Counted from the stretch's first letter, positions 50,949-60,604 are shown. The stretch: DNA of 64,000 nt from Pseudomonas veronii (GCF_001439695.1 NZ_JYLL01000023.1:28334-92333); one strand, 5' to 3'. A program made the numbers and translations. Notes: generated from the letters alone by a model not told the origin.

Positions 50949-52154
50949 ATGCCCCTGAAAGACACCAACTGCCGCAACGCTAAGCCCCAGGACAAGCCCT
51001 ATCGGCTATACGACGAACAGGGTCTGTACCTGGAAGTGCAGCCCAACGGAGGCCGTTACTGGCGCTTGAAATACCGTTTTCTGGGAAAGGAAAAACGCCT
51101 GGCTCTTGGTGTTTACCCTGAGGTCGGCTTGCAGGAAGCTCGGCGCAAACGTGATGACGCTCGCGTCCAACTTGCCAGCGGCCAAGATCCTTCGCTGCAA
51201 AGACGCATGGCCAAGGTGGTCAGCCAACTTGATCACCAGCACACTTTTGAATCGGTTGCCACGCAGTGGCTCAATATTCGCGAATCCTCCTGGGACCCGG
51301 AGTACACCCGGACTGTACGGCAGCGCCTTGAGCTCAATGCCTTCCCCTGGCTGGGAAAACTTCCGATTAGCAGCATCAGCACGCCCATGCTGGTCGAAAA
51401 CCTCCAGCGCATTATCAAGCGCGGCGCTCGCGAGACGGCGCGTCGTGTTGCCCAGATCTACAAACAGATTTTTGAGTTCGCCGAAGCTGCCGGCATCACC
51501 CCGCCCAACCAGATAGGGAATCTCTCACGAACGCTCCCAGCCAAGCGGGTGAAACACTTTGCTGCCGTGACCGATCCTGAAAAACTCGGGGCACTGCTCA
51601 AAGCACTGGATAGCTACACGGGAACAATGCCTGTTTGTTGTGCACTCAAACTGGCCCCATTGCTGTTCTGCCGGCCCGGTGACCTGCGCCACATGGAGTG
51701 GTCGGAGGTCAATCTGGATGCGGGCGAGTGGTTGATTCCCGGCCACAAGATGAAAGGGCTCACTGCCACCAAACAGGATCGTCCGGATCATTTGGTTCCC
51801 CTGAGCCAGCAAGCAATCGCTGTTCTGCGCGAGCTGAAACCACTCACCGGCAGACATCGATACGCCTTCCCCTCGGCACGAGGAGGCGACCGGCCGATGT
51901 CCAACAATGCCGTACTCAGCGCATTACGCCGCATGGACATCAGCGGCGACGAAATGACCGGGCACGGCTTTCGTGCGACAGCGAGAACCATAGGTGCGGA
52001 GGTGCTGGGATTTCGCCCAGATCTCTTGGAGCATCAGCTCGCTCACACGGTAAAAAATCCGCTGGGACGTGCGTACGATCGAACCAGCTTCTTGCCAGAG
52101 CGGCGTGAAATGATGCAGATCTGGGCCGACTTTTTGGACTCGATAAAACGCTGA
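50949..52154 (+). CDS. Tyrosine integrase, P4 family
   Basis: A site-specific recombinase that inserts and excises the island at ssrA. It has 401 residues from ATG 50949, which lies 11 bases behind GGAGAGG; a GTG three codons earlier is too close to that site. An N-terminal arm-binding DUF4102 domain (MPLKDTNCRNAKPQDKPYRL) is followed by the core-binding domain and the catalytic domain. Catalytic residues seen are Arg242 (CRPGDLR), His339 and Arg342 (GHGFRATART), His366 (QLAHTV) and Tyr376 (GRAYDR). All are intact, so the enzyme is probably active. Confidence 0.93.
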   Translation: MPLKDTNCRNAKPQDKPYRLYDEQGLYLEVQPNGGRYWRLKYRFLGKEKRLALGVYPEVGLQEARRKRDDARVQLASGQDPSLQRRMAKVVSQLDHQHTFESVATQWLNIRESSWDPEYTRTVRQRLELNAFPWLGKLPISSISTPMLVENLQRIIKRGARETARRVAQIYKQIFEFAEAAGITPPNQIGNLSRTLPAKRVKHFAAVTDPEKLGALLKALDSYTGTMPVCCALKLAPLLFCRPGDLRHMEWSEVNLDAGEWLIPGHKMKGLTATKQDRPDHLVPLSQQAIAVLRELKPLTGRHRYAFPSARGGDRPMSNNAVLSALRRMDISGDEMTGHGFRATARTIGAEVLGFRPDLLEHQLAHTVKNPLGRAYDRTSFLPERREMMQIWADFLDSIKR

Positions 52155-52294
52155 ATGCAAGCGCCCCCATCAGCCAGCGAGCCCTCAAGCTAATACGAGC
52201 ACTATCTTATCGCTCCAGTACTGGCTGAATTGCTAAACTGCGCCGATTTGGCGCCTGTAATGCGCCAGACGCAGTCCAAAAGGAATTCCTACCG

Positions 52295-55200
52295 ATGTCA
52301 GCCTTATCAGCTTTGCTGAATACCTACCGCAGCGCTTCTGTCACCGAACGTGAAAAAGGTACTTACTTCGAAGAGCTGATTTGCACTTACCTCCGCAACG
52401 AAGCCACCTACCGCGACCTTTACGACAAAGTATGGACGTATGCGGAGTGGGCGAAGGAACAAAGCCTCAGTGGCAAGGATGCGGGCATTGATTTAGTGGC
52501 TCGCACCCAGGGCACCGGCGAGTACCACGCCATCCAGTGCAAGCTGTACGCCGAGGACTACAAAGTCCAGAAGAAGGACATAGACAGTTTCTTCACCGCC
52601 TCGGGCAAAGCGCCGTTCTCGCACCGCGTCATTGTTGCCACCACCAACAACTGGAGCGAGCACGCCGAGGACGCGTTGCAGGGCCAGCAGCCTCCGGTCA
52701 GTAAAATCGATCTGCAAGCCCTGGAAGACAGCCAGATAGACTGGGCCAAGTACCAGCCCAATCAGGCAGTCGCTCTCAAGGCCAAGAAGCAGCTGCGCGA
52801 GCACCAGCAAACCGCGTTGAATGCCGTGGCCGCTGGCCTCAAGGACGCCGAACGCGGCAAGCTGATCATGGCCTGCGGCACCGGCAAGACCTTCACTAGC
52901 CTGAAAATTGCCGAGCAGCAGGCCGGCAAGGGTAGGCGTGTACTGTTCCTGGTGCCTAGCCTGTCGCTGCTATCGCAGACCCTTACCGAATGGACGCAGG
53001 AAAGCGCCACCCCGCTCCACAGCTTTGCCGTCTGCTCCGACAGCGACGTTGGCAAGAAGCGCAAAGCAGAGGATGACGCGGTTCAGGTGTTCACCCACGA
53101 GCTACGCTACCCGGCCACTACCAAGGCAGATCGCCTCGCAGCGGAAATGCTCAAGCGCCATGATGCCGAGCACATGAGCGTAGTGTTCTCCACCTATCAC
53201 TCCATCGATGTGATCAGCCGTGCCCAGGCTGATCATGGCCTGGCCGCTTTCGATCTGGTGATCTGCGACGAAGCGCACCGCACCACGGGCGCCACCTTTG
53301 ACGACGACGACGAAAGCAACTTTGTGCGCGTTCACGATGCCGACTACATCCGCGCCACCAAACGTCTGTACATGACCGCCACGCCGCGCATCTACGGTGA
53401 CAACGCCAAGCTCAAGGCCGAGTCTGGCGAAGTCACCCTGTGCTCGATGGATGATGAAGCGCTCTACGGCAAAGAGCTGTTCGTCATCAACTTCTCCGAG
53501 GCCGTTCAGCGCGGCCTGCTCACCGATTACAAGGTGCTGGTACTCACCGTCGAGGAGAGCACCATTAGCCGCCGCCTTCAGGAGATGCTGAAGGACGAGA
53601 ACAACCAGCTCAAGGTAGACGATGCCGCCAAGATAGTCGGTTGCTGGAAGGCTCTGGCCAAGCAGGGATTGGCCGAAAACTTGGTGGGTGATGATAAGCC
53701 CATGAGGCGCGCTGTAGCTTTCTGTCAGGTCATCTCGCCCAACTACAAGGGCACCAAGCACAAGGTCAGCTCGATCAATATCGCCAGCATGTTCCAGTCG
53801 GTGGTGGAGGCTTATCAGAAGTCAGAAAACATCGATGAGTCCTCACGCATCATCTGCGAAGCCGCACACGTCGATGGCGGCATGAACGCCAGTGCCAAGG
53901 AAGCCAAGCTCAAATGGCTCAAGGAAGAACCGCCAGCCAACACCTGCCGCATCCTCAGCAACGTGCGCTGCCTGTCTGAAGGTGTGGACGTACCAGCGCT
54001 TGACGCCGTGCTCTTCCTAACCCCGCGTAACTCCCAGGTGGACGTGGTGCAATCCGTTGGCCGGGTAATGCGTAACGCACCGGGAAAGAAGCGCGGCTAT
54101 GTGGTGCTGCCCGTGGTCATTCCGGCCGGCATGGAGCCCCACGAAGCGCTCAATGACAACCAGACCTACAAAGTGGTTTGGCAGGTGCTGCAGGCACTGC
54201 GGTCGCACGACGACAGCTTTGACGCCATGGTCAACAAGCTCGACCTGATCGGCTCTGACCCGCGCAAGATGGAAGTCATCGCCATCACCGACAAGGCCGA
54301 AAAAAAGACCAGGAAATCTAGCGGCACCAGCAATGGCCAGGCAGGCAAAGGCCAGTACGGCATTGGTGAGAAACGCGCTAAGTACGAGGTCGAAGGCCAG
54401 ATGACCCAGCAGGCCGAGCTGGCCTATGAGGTGGGGGAAATCGAGAAGGCCATCTACGCCAAAATCGTCGACAAGTGCGGCAACCGCCACCATTGGGAAG
54501 ACTGGGCTAACGACATCGCCAAGATCGCCCGTACCCATATTGACCGTATCCAGGGAATCCTGGAAAACACGGCTAACACCCAGGAAAAAGATGCCTTTAA
54601 CGCCTTTGCCGCCGAACTGCGTGACGACCTCAACGACAGCATCAGCGATGGTGAGATTATCGAAATGCTCGCCCAGCATTTGGTAACCAAACCGGTGTTT
54701 GATGCGCTGTTCGAAGAGTACAGCTTCGCTAGCCACAACCCCATGTCTAAGGCGATGCAAGGCGTACTTGATGCGCTCCATGAGCACCACCTGGCAAAGG
54801 AGGCGGACACCCTAGATAAGTTCTACGCCAGCGTACGTCAACGCGCGGCTGGTATCGACAACGCCCAGGGCAAGCAGAAGATCATCGTCGAGCTGTACGA
54901 AAAGTTCTTCCGCAACGCCTTCCCCAAGATGACCGAGCGCTTGGGCATCGTTTACACCCCAGTCGAGGTGGTGGACTTCATCCTTCAAAGCGTAAATCAC
55001 CTCCTGCAAAATGAGTTCGGTCAGACCCTGGGCAGCAAGGGCGTTCACATTATCGATCCTTTCACCGGCACCGGCACCTTCATCACCCGCCTGATCCAGT
55101 CAGGCCTGATCAAGCCGGAAGAACTGCAGCATAAGTACAAGCACGAAATACACGCCAACGAGCTGGTGCTGTTGGCCTACTACATTGCAGCCATCAATAT

Positions 55201-57172
55201 CGAAGCGACGTACCACGGTGAAGTGACTGAGGAATACACGCCTTTTGAAGGAATCTGTCTGACTGATACATTTCAGATGTACGAGAAAGACGATCTAGTT
55301 GATGTGTTGCTCGAGGATAACAGCGCCCGCCGCAAGCGGCAGAAGGACTTGGATATTCGGGTGATTATTGGCAACCCTCCATACTCAGTGGGCCAGGGAA
55401 GTGCCAACGACAACAACCAGAACATAGCCTATCCACATCTAGATAGTCGTATTCGCAGCACGTATATAGAGGGGCAAAATATTACACTTACACGCTCACT
55501 GTATGATAGCTACATTCGTGCAATACGATGGGCCAGCGATCGAATTGGTAGTAGTGGAATTATCGGGTATGTATCAGGCTCAGGATTTATTGATAAATCC
55601 GCAATGAGTGGCATGCGTAAAGCCCTGACTGAAGAGTTTACCAATGTTTACGTTTTGAATCTCCGGGGTGATATTCGAAAAAACATGCTAAGCAAAGGCC
55701 GTGCTAAAGAAGGGCAGAACGTCTTTGGTAGCGGCAGCATGACTGGTGTAGCTATAACCCTATTTGTAAAAAATCCAGCCTCCAAAAACCATGGGAACAT
55801 CTACTATCACAACATCGGAGACGACCTAAGCCAGTCGCAGAAGCTAGAAAGGCTCAGCAGTCTCGTGAGCATTTCAGGCGTATCTGCTGAACACTCTTGG
55901 CAATCTATCACTCCCGACATACACAACGACTGGCTTGGCCAGCGCGACGACAGTTTCAGTGACTTTATTAAAATGTCCAGCTTAGAAGGTGCGTCGATAT
56001 TCAACGCTAGTTCTCCCGCCATAATGACCAACAGGGACTCATGGTGTATTAATTTCTCAAGAGACAAGCTACACTCAAACATAAATAAAACCTTAGATTT
56101 TTATAACTCGGAAGTTAAGCGATTTTCAACATCAGGAGAAAACATAGATATTGGAGACTTTGTAAACTCAGACCAAAAGCAGGTTAGTTGGTCTAGAGGT
56201 CTTCGGAATGATTGCGAGCGCCTAAAAACCCATAAAATACATAGCGGCGCCTTCATGCAGTGCTGTTATAGACCTTTTACAAACAGCTGGATTTATACCG
56301 ATAAATCGCTAGTAGAATCTCGCGGAAAAACCCCTGACTACTTCAATGATGAAAATAAAGTCATAGCAATTTCCGGAAAGGGTTCCCGAAGCGGATTTTC
56401 TGCCTTAATGCTACGCAGTGTTGGAACGTATGACACTTTGGAGAAAGCGCAATGCTTTCCTCTTTACTTGTATAGCTGCGACACTAACAAAGCTGATAAG
56501 GGCGACCTCTTTGAAGACTCTCAAACCCAGCTACAAAGTCATCGCCGTGATGCCTTGACCGACGAAGGCCTACTGCACTTTCACAATGCATACCCCGGTG
56601 AGCAGATCATCAAGGAAGACCTGTTCTACTACGTCTACGGCATCCTTCACTCCCCGGATTACCGCGAGCGCTTTGCTGACAATCTGAGCAAGGAGCTTCC
56701 ACGCATTCCGGCAGTGAAGAAGGCTGAAGATTTCTGGGCCTTCAGCCAAGCGGGTCGCGCCTTGGCCGAACTTCACGTGAACTACGAAACCGTCGAGCCG
56801 TACCCCCTAACCATCGAAGCCAAGGGTACGCTGACCAACGCGGATTACCGGGTAGAGAAAATGAAGTTCGCCGAGAAGAGCGACAAGAGCACTGTCATCT
56901 ACAACCCCCGCATCACCCTCAAAGACATCCCCGACGCTGCTTGGGATTACGTGGTCAACGGCAAAGCCGCACTGGACTGGGTGATGGAGCGACAGGCCGT
57001 ACGCACTGACAAAGCCAGCGGCATCGTCAACGACGCCAACGACTGGGCCAATGAAACCATGGGCAACCCCAAGTACCCACTGGAGCTGTTCCAGCGCGTG
57101 GTCACCGTGAGCTTGGAAACCCAGAAAATCGTCAAGGCGCTACCCAAACTCGATATCGGCACAGATGAATAG
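52295..57172 (+). CDS. Type ISP restriction-modification enzyme (single chain)
   Basis: A 1625-residue enzyme combining nuclease, ATP-driven translocase and adenine methyltransferase, as in LlaGI and LlaBIII; it would cut unmethylated invading phage or plasmid DNA. An Mrr-like nuclease has Asp66 (AGIDLVAR) and QCK (81-83). The SF2 motor has Walker A MACGTGKT (192-199), DEAH (325-328), TATPR (361-365) and QSVGRVMRN. The methyltransferase has DPFTGTGTF (from 921) and NPPY (1027-1030), followed by a target-recognition domain and C-terminal region. AAGGA precedes the ATG. All key residues are present. The target-recognition part (about 55,400-56,530) is much richer in A+T than the rest, which suggests domain exchange. 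Confidence 0.92.
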   Translation: MSALSALLNTYRSASVTEREKGTYFEELICTYLRNEATYRDLYDKVWTYAEWAKEQSLSGKDAGIDLVARTQGTGEYHAIQCKLYAEDYKVQKKDIDSFFTASGKAPFSHRVIVATTNNWSEHAEDALQGQQPPVSKIDLQALEDSQIDWAKYQPNQAVALKAKKQLREHQQTALNAVAAGLKDAERGKLIMACGTGKTFTSLKIAEQQAGKGRRVLFLVPSLSLLSQTLTEWTQESATPLHSFAVCSDSDVGKKRKAEDDAVQVFTHELRYPATTKADRLAAEMLKRHDAEHMSVVFSTYHSIDVISRAQADHGLAAFDLVICDEAHRTTGATFDDDDESNFVRVHDADYIRATKRLYMTATPRIYGDNAKLKAESGEVTLCSMDDEALYGKELFVINFSEAVQRGLLTDYKVLVLTVEESTISRRLQEMLKDENNQLKVDDAAKIVGCWKALAKQGLAENLVGDDKPMRRAVAFCQVISPNYKGTKHKVSSINIASMFQSVVEAYQKSENIDESSRIICEAAHVDGGMNASAKEAKLKWLKEEPPANTCRILSNVRCLSEGVDVPALDAVLFLTPRNSQVDVVQSVGRVMRNAPGKKRGYVVLPVVIPAGMEPHEALNDNQTYKVVWQVLQALRSHDDSFDAMVNKLDLIGSDPRKMEVIAITDKAEKKTRKSSGTSNGQAGKGQYGIGEKRAKYEVEGQMTQQAELAYEVGEIEKAIYAKIVDKCGNRHHWEDWANDIAKIARTHIDRIQGILENTANTQEKDAFNAFAAELRDDLNDSISDGEIIEMLAQHLVTKPVFDALFEEYSFASHNPMSKAMQGVLDALHEHHLAKEADTLDKFYASVRQRAAGIDNAQGKQKIIVELYEKFFRNAFPKMTERLGIVYTPVEVVDFILQSVNHLLQNEFGQTLGSKGVHIIDPFTGTGTFITRLIQSGLIKPEELQHKYKHEIHANELVLLAYYIAAINIEATYHGEVTEEYTPFEGICLTDTFQMYEKDDLVDVLLEDNSARRKRQKDLDIRVIIGNPPYSVGQGSANDNNQNIAYPHLDSRIRSTYIEGQNITLTRSLYDSYIRAIRWASDRIGSSGIIGYVSGSGFIDKSAMSGMRKALTEEFTNVYVLNLRGDIRKNMLSKGRAKEGQNVFGSGSMTGVAITLFVKNPASKNHGNIYYHNIGDDLSQSQKLERLSSLVSISGVSAEHSWQSITPDIHNDWLGQRDDSFSDFIKMSSLEGASIFNASSPAIMTNRDSWCINFSRDKLHSNINKTLDFYNSEVKRFSTSGENIDIGDFVNSDQKQVSWSRGLRNDCERLKTHKIHSGAFMQCCYRPFTNSWIYTDKSLVESRGKTPDYFNDENKVIAISGKGSRSGFSALMLRSVGTYDTLEKAQCFPLYLYSCDTNKADKGDLFEDSQTQLQSHRRDALTDEGLLHFHNAYPGEQIIKEDLFYYVYGILHSPDYRERFADNLSKELPRIPAVKKAEDFWAFSQAGRALAELHVNYETVEPYPLTIEAKGTLTNADYRVEKMKFAEKSDKSTVIYNPRITLKDIPDAAWDYVVNGKAALDWVMERQAVRTDKASGIVNDANDWANETMGNPKYPLELFQRVVTVSLETQKIVKALPKLDIGTDE

Positions 57173-57653
57173 TTGAGTCCGAAAGAACGCGGAGCATCCA
57201 GTCAACTACTGCCTTGGTTGGGCCACCCTTGCCCAACCAAGGCAGAGCATCTACTGATTGCCAGCCCGGCACTCTCATGTTAAAAACTGTCCGTCCCAAG
57301 CGATCCCTATCGATCCGCAACGGTCCGCCACGTCGCCCTGGTAACGACGTTAAAAACTTTCGCCTCGTTCGCATCCGTTGAGCGGGCCGCATCAACTTCC
57401 ATCGGTTGATTTGTGCATCCGGCCTGAACGGCCTCATTCCGTTCGGCCCCTAGAAGCCTCACGGCCTAGAATTTCTGTAGCCCACAACGACCTCCGACGC
57501 TACCGAACATTAATCTCGGAAACGCGCATATTCCTATGCGTGTGGCAAATGCCCGTGCTCGCTATATAGCCAGCCGATATCCGTCTTTTACCCTTTTTAG
57601 CAGTAGTGCCGGAGGACGCTGCCTCACGCTTCAGGACCTAGGACTCAAAACCT
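57173..57653. other. 481-bp region without a recognised gene
   Basis: Between the restriction enzyme and the AlpA-like gene. It holds one strong hairpin (57210-57244, listed separately) and two copies of GTTAAAAACT about 70 bases apart (near 57279 and 57349). A GAACGG/CCGTTC inverted repeat lies near 57430. No open frame has a good ribosome site. It may contain the promoter of the following operon. Confidence 0.5.
57210..57244 (+). terminator. Strong hairpin after the restriction enzyme gene
   Basis: A perfect 14-bp stem (TGCCTTGGTTGGGC/GCCCAACCAAGGCA) with a 7-base loop, 37 bases after the stop codon. There is no T-run, yet it is the obvious candidate for the end of this transcript. Confidence 0.6.
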
Positions 57654-57869
57654 ATGGCAATGCACGTTAGCAACTTTGACGACGTCAGCGACGATGACAA
57701 AATTCTTCGTTTACGCGATGTCGAGGCAATCGTCGGCCTAAAACGCTCAACGATCTACCGTAAAATATCGGAGGGCCTTTTCCCGCGACAACGTCTTTTG
57801 TGCGGTTCCAGCGTCGGCTGGCGTAACAGTGAAATCCAGGCTTGGATTCGGCAAAGGGAGGCGCTGTAA
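57654..57869 (+). CDS. AlpA-like excisionase/regulator
   Basis: A 71-residue MerR-like helix-turn-helix protein of the AlpA/phage excisionase family (ILRLRDVEAIVGLKRSTIYR, then FPRQRLLCGSSVGWRNSEIQAWI). Such proteins activate the integrase or direct excision in P4-like islands. A second ATG two codons in is possible. Its TAA overlaps the ATG of the next gene (TAATG), so the two are translated together. The start is only weakly supported by AGGAC upstream. Confidence 0.85.
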   Translation: MAMHVSNFDDVSDDDKILRLRDVEAIVGLKRSTIYRKISEGLFPRQRLLCGSSVGWRNSEIQAWIRQREAL

Positions 57870-58924
57870 TGCAGCGCCGAACACCTCAACAACCGGGCTG
57901 GATGATAGAACTCACAGCAGCGGTCGATATTCCAGCGGAAAAAATCCAGTGGATTTGGCCAGGCTGGCTGCCAAAGGCAAAGTTATCCATTCTTGCCGGC
58001 GCAGGTGGATGCGGTAAAACCACGCTGGCAATCTCGCTGGCCGCCACGCTCAGCAGAGGTGGTGACTGGCCAGACGGCAGCAAATGTGAGGCAGCAGGCA
58101 ACATCGTCATCTGGAGCGGCGAGGATGGTATCGCTGACACGATCATTCCCCGCCTTACGGCTGCAGATGCAGACCTAACCCGCGTGCACATTATCGAGGG
58201 GCTCAGAGATCAACGTGGGAACAGACGACAGTTTGATCCTGCAGCCAACTTTTCCCTTTTGGATGAAGCAGCCGCAAGGATTGACGGCGTTTCATTGCTG
58301 ATTTTCGACCCACTGATCAATCTCATTCGTGGGGATATGCACCGGGCAAACGAAGTTCGGCAGGGGCTACAAATGGTAGTGGATTTCGCAGAGCAGCATT
58401 GTTGCGCTGTCCTCGGTATATCTCACCTGAGCAAAGGTACATCCCAGTCATCCGTAGCTGATCGCGTAATCGGCAGCCAGGCATTCTCAGCACTTGCTCG
58501 CACGGTACTGGTGGCTGGGAAAGCTCAAAATTCCGAAGCGCGAGTGCTTGTCCGACCGAAATCCAACGTCTCGATTGATAGTGGGGGGATAGAGTACTTC
58601 GTTGAGCCCTTATTGATAAACGAGCAGTTGGAAACAACCTGCATCCGGTGGGGAGAGGCCGTCGAAGGTAGTGCTGAAACTATTTTGGCGGATATCGAGC
58701 GAGCGGGCGGCGAAAGACCAGCATCAGCTACTCAAGAGGCGTGCAGCTTTCTTGAGGAGACGTTGCAAGCTGGGCCTGTTGCAATCAATGCGTTGATGGC
58801 TTTAGCTGAAGAACGTTGCATTTCTTCGGCGTCACTTCGCAGAGCCCAGAAACAGCTAGGTATACGTTCACACAAAACAGGTATGCAGGGCGGATGGGCA
58901 TGGGAGCTTCCCACCGCTCCCTGA
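57869..58924 (+). CDS. RepA-like AAA ATPase (possible replicative helicase)
   Basis: A 351-residue RecA-fold ATPase of the AAA_25/RepA (RSF1010-like hexameric helicase) type. Walker A is GAGGCGKT (44-51) and a Walker B-like LLIFDPLINLI follows near 148-158; GISHLSKG is the usual downstream motif. The C terminus (from about 270) looks like a winged helix (SASLRRAQKQLGI). GGGAGG is well placed for the ATG inside the alpA stop. Such proteins are common in P4-type satellites and islands, where they may support autonomous replication. Replication function is inferred. Confidence 0.8.
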   Translation: MQRRTPQQPGWMIELTAAVDIPAEKIQWIWPGWLPKAKLSILAGAGGCGKTTLAISLAATLSRGGDWPDGSKCEAAGNIVIWSGEDGIADTIIPRLTAADADLTRVHIIEGLRDQRGNRRQFDPAANFSLLDEAAARIDGVSLLIFDPLINLIRGDMHRANEVRQGLQMVVDFAEQHCCAVLGISHLSKGTSQSSVADRVIGSQAFSALARTVLVAGKAQNSEARVLVRPKSNVSIDSGGIEYFVEPLLINEQLETTCIRWGEAVEGSAETILADIERAGGERPASATQEACSFLEETLQAGPVAINALMALAEERCISSASLRRAQKQLGIRSHKTGMQGGWAWELPTAP

Positions 58925-58993
58925 AGGCGCTCAACGCACGTCGAAGGTGCTCAATACTTGTGTTGAGCACCTTCGTTTTTATTGAACGCCTTC
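58923..58993. repeat. Iteron-like array of four 12-mers; also a terminator
   Basis: GAAGGCGCTCAA (58923-58934), GAAGGTGCTCAA (58943-58954), then the reverse complements TTGAGCACCTTC (58963-58974) and TTGAACGCCTTC (58982-58993). Spacing is 20, 20 and 19 bases. The inner pair forms a 12-bp hairpin followed by TTTTTA, a good terminator for the RepA-like gene; the outer pair can stack on it. The first copy overlaps that gene's stop codon. Confidence 0.75.
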
Positions 58994-59068
58994 GACTCGC
59001 GAGAGAGTCTGTATGACTGATTCCGCAGATAAAACCCCGGCACGCCAGGCGCACAGGTCGACCACGAA

Positions 59069-59902
59069 CTACTTCCCAATGAAATAGAGATTGCCGTTCT
59101 TGTTGTAAATAGCGGCAGGTCGGAAGTCCTTAGGCCAATTCCGTCCAGGGTAGTATGCATACATCCATTCGGGCAGGTGACGAGCAATACCCGCCAGCGC
59201 ATCCATGCCGTCCTTATCAGCTCTGCTAGCGTCAGCAAATAGTTCGCCTGAGGGATCGGTCAGGAAAATCGGGCCGTAGGCTTTCTCGGCCGAAATGAAT
59301 GCTGGCGCAGCGCTCGCCGGAGCGTCGAACGGTGCAGGGTTCCCAGCAGCCAAATCTACAAGCCTGTCGTATTTCTTGCCTGATCCGTCAGCGTACTTAG
59401 CCGGCTCATGACGCAACTTTGAGATTTTCCCACCGAAGTATTTTTCTCTCGCATCAAGCCAGGCCAACCTGACCAACGCAGATGCCTCCTTTGGGTTAGA
59501 CGCGAGTTCCTCAGGCACCCACGCAGCAACCTGGTAATGATAGACAGGGCCAGCGCTGCCACCACCCAGCAAGAACAACCCGACGCCAAGAGAGGCTGCT
59601 CCTGCGCTGCTAAAACCAGTTGGAGGTGACACGTATCCCAAACCTGCCGTCGCTAGACCTCTAGAGCCTCCTGAAGACCGCGGCGCGCTCAGGTTATCTG
59701 CTTCATTCCCAACCATTTCACTTGGAATATCGCGCTGACCATCGATGCGCATGGCTTCCAGAACCAGCATGGCATCGGACCATTTCTCGCGAGGAACATC
59801 TTTAGGTTCTGGCAACGTGACCCTCGGGGTACTGGAGCAACCAACCAGCACAACCAACAGCAAGGTACCAACGCATCCCTTCACAGAAAAAAGCATCGAC
59901 AT
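59069..59902 (-). CDS. Lipoprotein of unknown function
   Basis: A 277-residue predicted lipoprotein: signal peptide with lipobox LVGC (Cys22) followed by SSTP. After a polar stretch comes a glycine/alanine-rich hydrophobic segment (about 85-115, with GVGLFLLGGGS) that could insert into a membrane. The C-terminal 150 residues contain tryptophans, tyrosines and a repeated charged pattern (REKYFGGKISKLRHEPAKY). GGGAG precedes the ATG at 5-base spacing. I recognise no named family. It lies on the strand opposite to the surrounding island genes except the recombinase. Confidence 0.7.
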   Translation of the reverse strand: MSMLFSVKGCVGTLLLVVLVGCSSTPRVTLPEPKDVPREKWSDAMLVLEAMRIDGQRDIPSEMVGNEADNLSAPRSSGGSRGLATAGLGYVSPPTGFSSAGAASLGVGLFLLGGGSAGPVYHYQVAAWVPEELASNPKEASALVRLAWLDAREKYFGGKISKLRHEPAKYADGSGKKYDRLVDLAAGNPAPFDAPASAAPAFISAEKAYGPIFLTDPSGELFADASRADKDGMDALAGIARHLPEWMYAYYPGRNWPKDFRPAAIYNKNGNLYFIGK

Positions 59903-60028
59903 GAAAACTCCCTATTTATTCAGTGGTAGTCCGGCACACGTAGTACGCCAGAGACATCCTTCACTTGCCTGCTAGGTCATAGCGCCCAAAATTATCTGGG
60001 CAACTTCAGCGGAAAATAACACCACCAC

Positions 60029-60604
60029 TTAAACGACCGCAGATGATTTCGGCGAACCGACGTAGCGGTAAAGCGTTGTTCGAGAAACGCCATACCGTCG
60101 GGCAACATCGGTTACCTGTATCTCAGGATCTCTGAGAAGAGCTCGTATCTCACGCACCTGACGATCATCCAGCGCAGGCTTGCGTCCACCTTTTCTCCCA
60201 CGGGCACGAGCCGCAGCCAGTCCTGCACGAGTTCGTTCTCGAATGAGGTTGCGCTCAAACTCAGCCAGGGCAGCGAACACGTGAAAAATCAGCTTGCCGG
60301 CAGCGCTGGTGGTTTCGATTCGTTCGGTTATGGATTCGAAGGCCACCCCTTCCTGCTCCAAGCTACTGACAATCCCAACCAAGTCAGGCAAAGAGCGACC
60401 GAGGCGGTCCAGTCGCCAGACAACCAGAGTGTCACCATTACGCAGAGCTTTAAGGCAATGCCCCAGCTCCGGCCTGTCCGCCGACTTGCCGCTCATGGTC
60501 TCCTCGTAGACTGTTGAGCACCCAGCCAGAGCAAGTGCATCTCGCTGCAGGTCGAGGTTCTGATCATCAGTCGACACTCGGGCATATCCAATCCGCTTTC
60601 CCAT
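60029..60604 (-). CDS. Serine recombinase (resolvase/invertase family)
   Basis: A 191-residue small serine recombinase. The catalytic domain starts MGKRIGYARVSTDDQN with the nucleophile Ser11 and Arg9, followed by WRLDRLGRSLPDL (about 68-80) and the long E helix FAALAEFERNLIRERTRAGL. The C-terminal helix-turn-helix (about 160-182, VTDVARRYGVSRTTLYRYV) binds DNA. It resembles Tn3-type resolvases and DNA invertases; no accompanying transposase is in view. An inverted repeat (ATAAACG-AC-CGTTTAT, 60694-60709) lies upstream and could be its site. Confidence 0.92.
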   Translation of the reverse strand: MGKRIGYARVSTDDQNLDLQRDALALAGCSTVYEETMSGKSADRPELGHCLKALRNGDTLVVWRLDRLGRSLPDLVGIVSSLEQEGVAFESITERIETTSAAGKLIFHVFAALAEFERNLIRERTRAGLAAARARGRKGGRKPALDDRQVREIRALLRDPEIQVTDVARRYGVSRTTLYRYVGSPKSSAVV

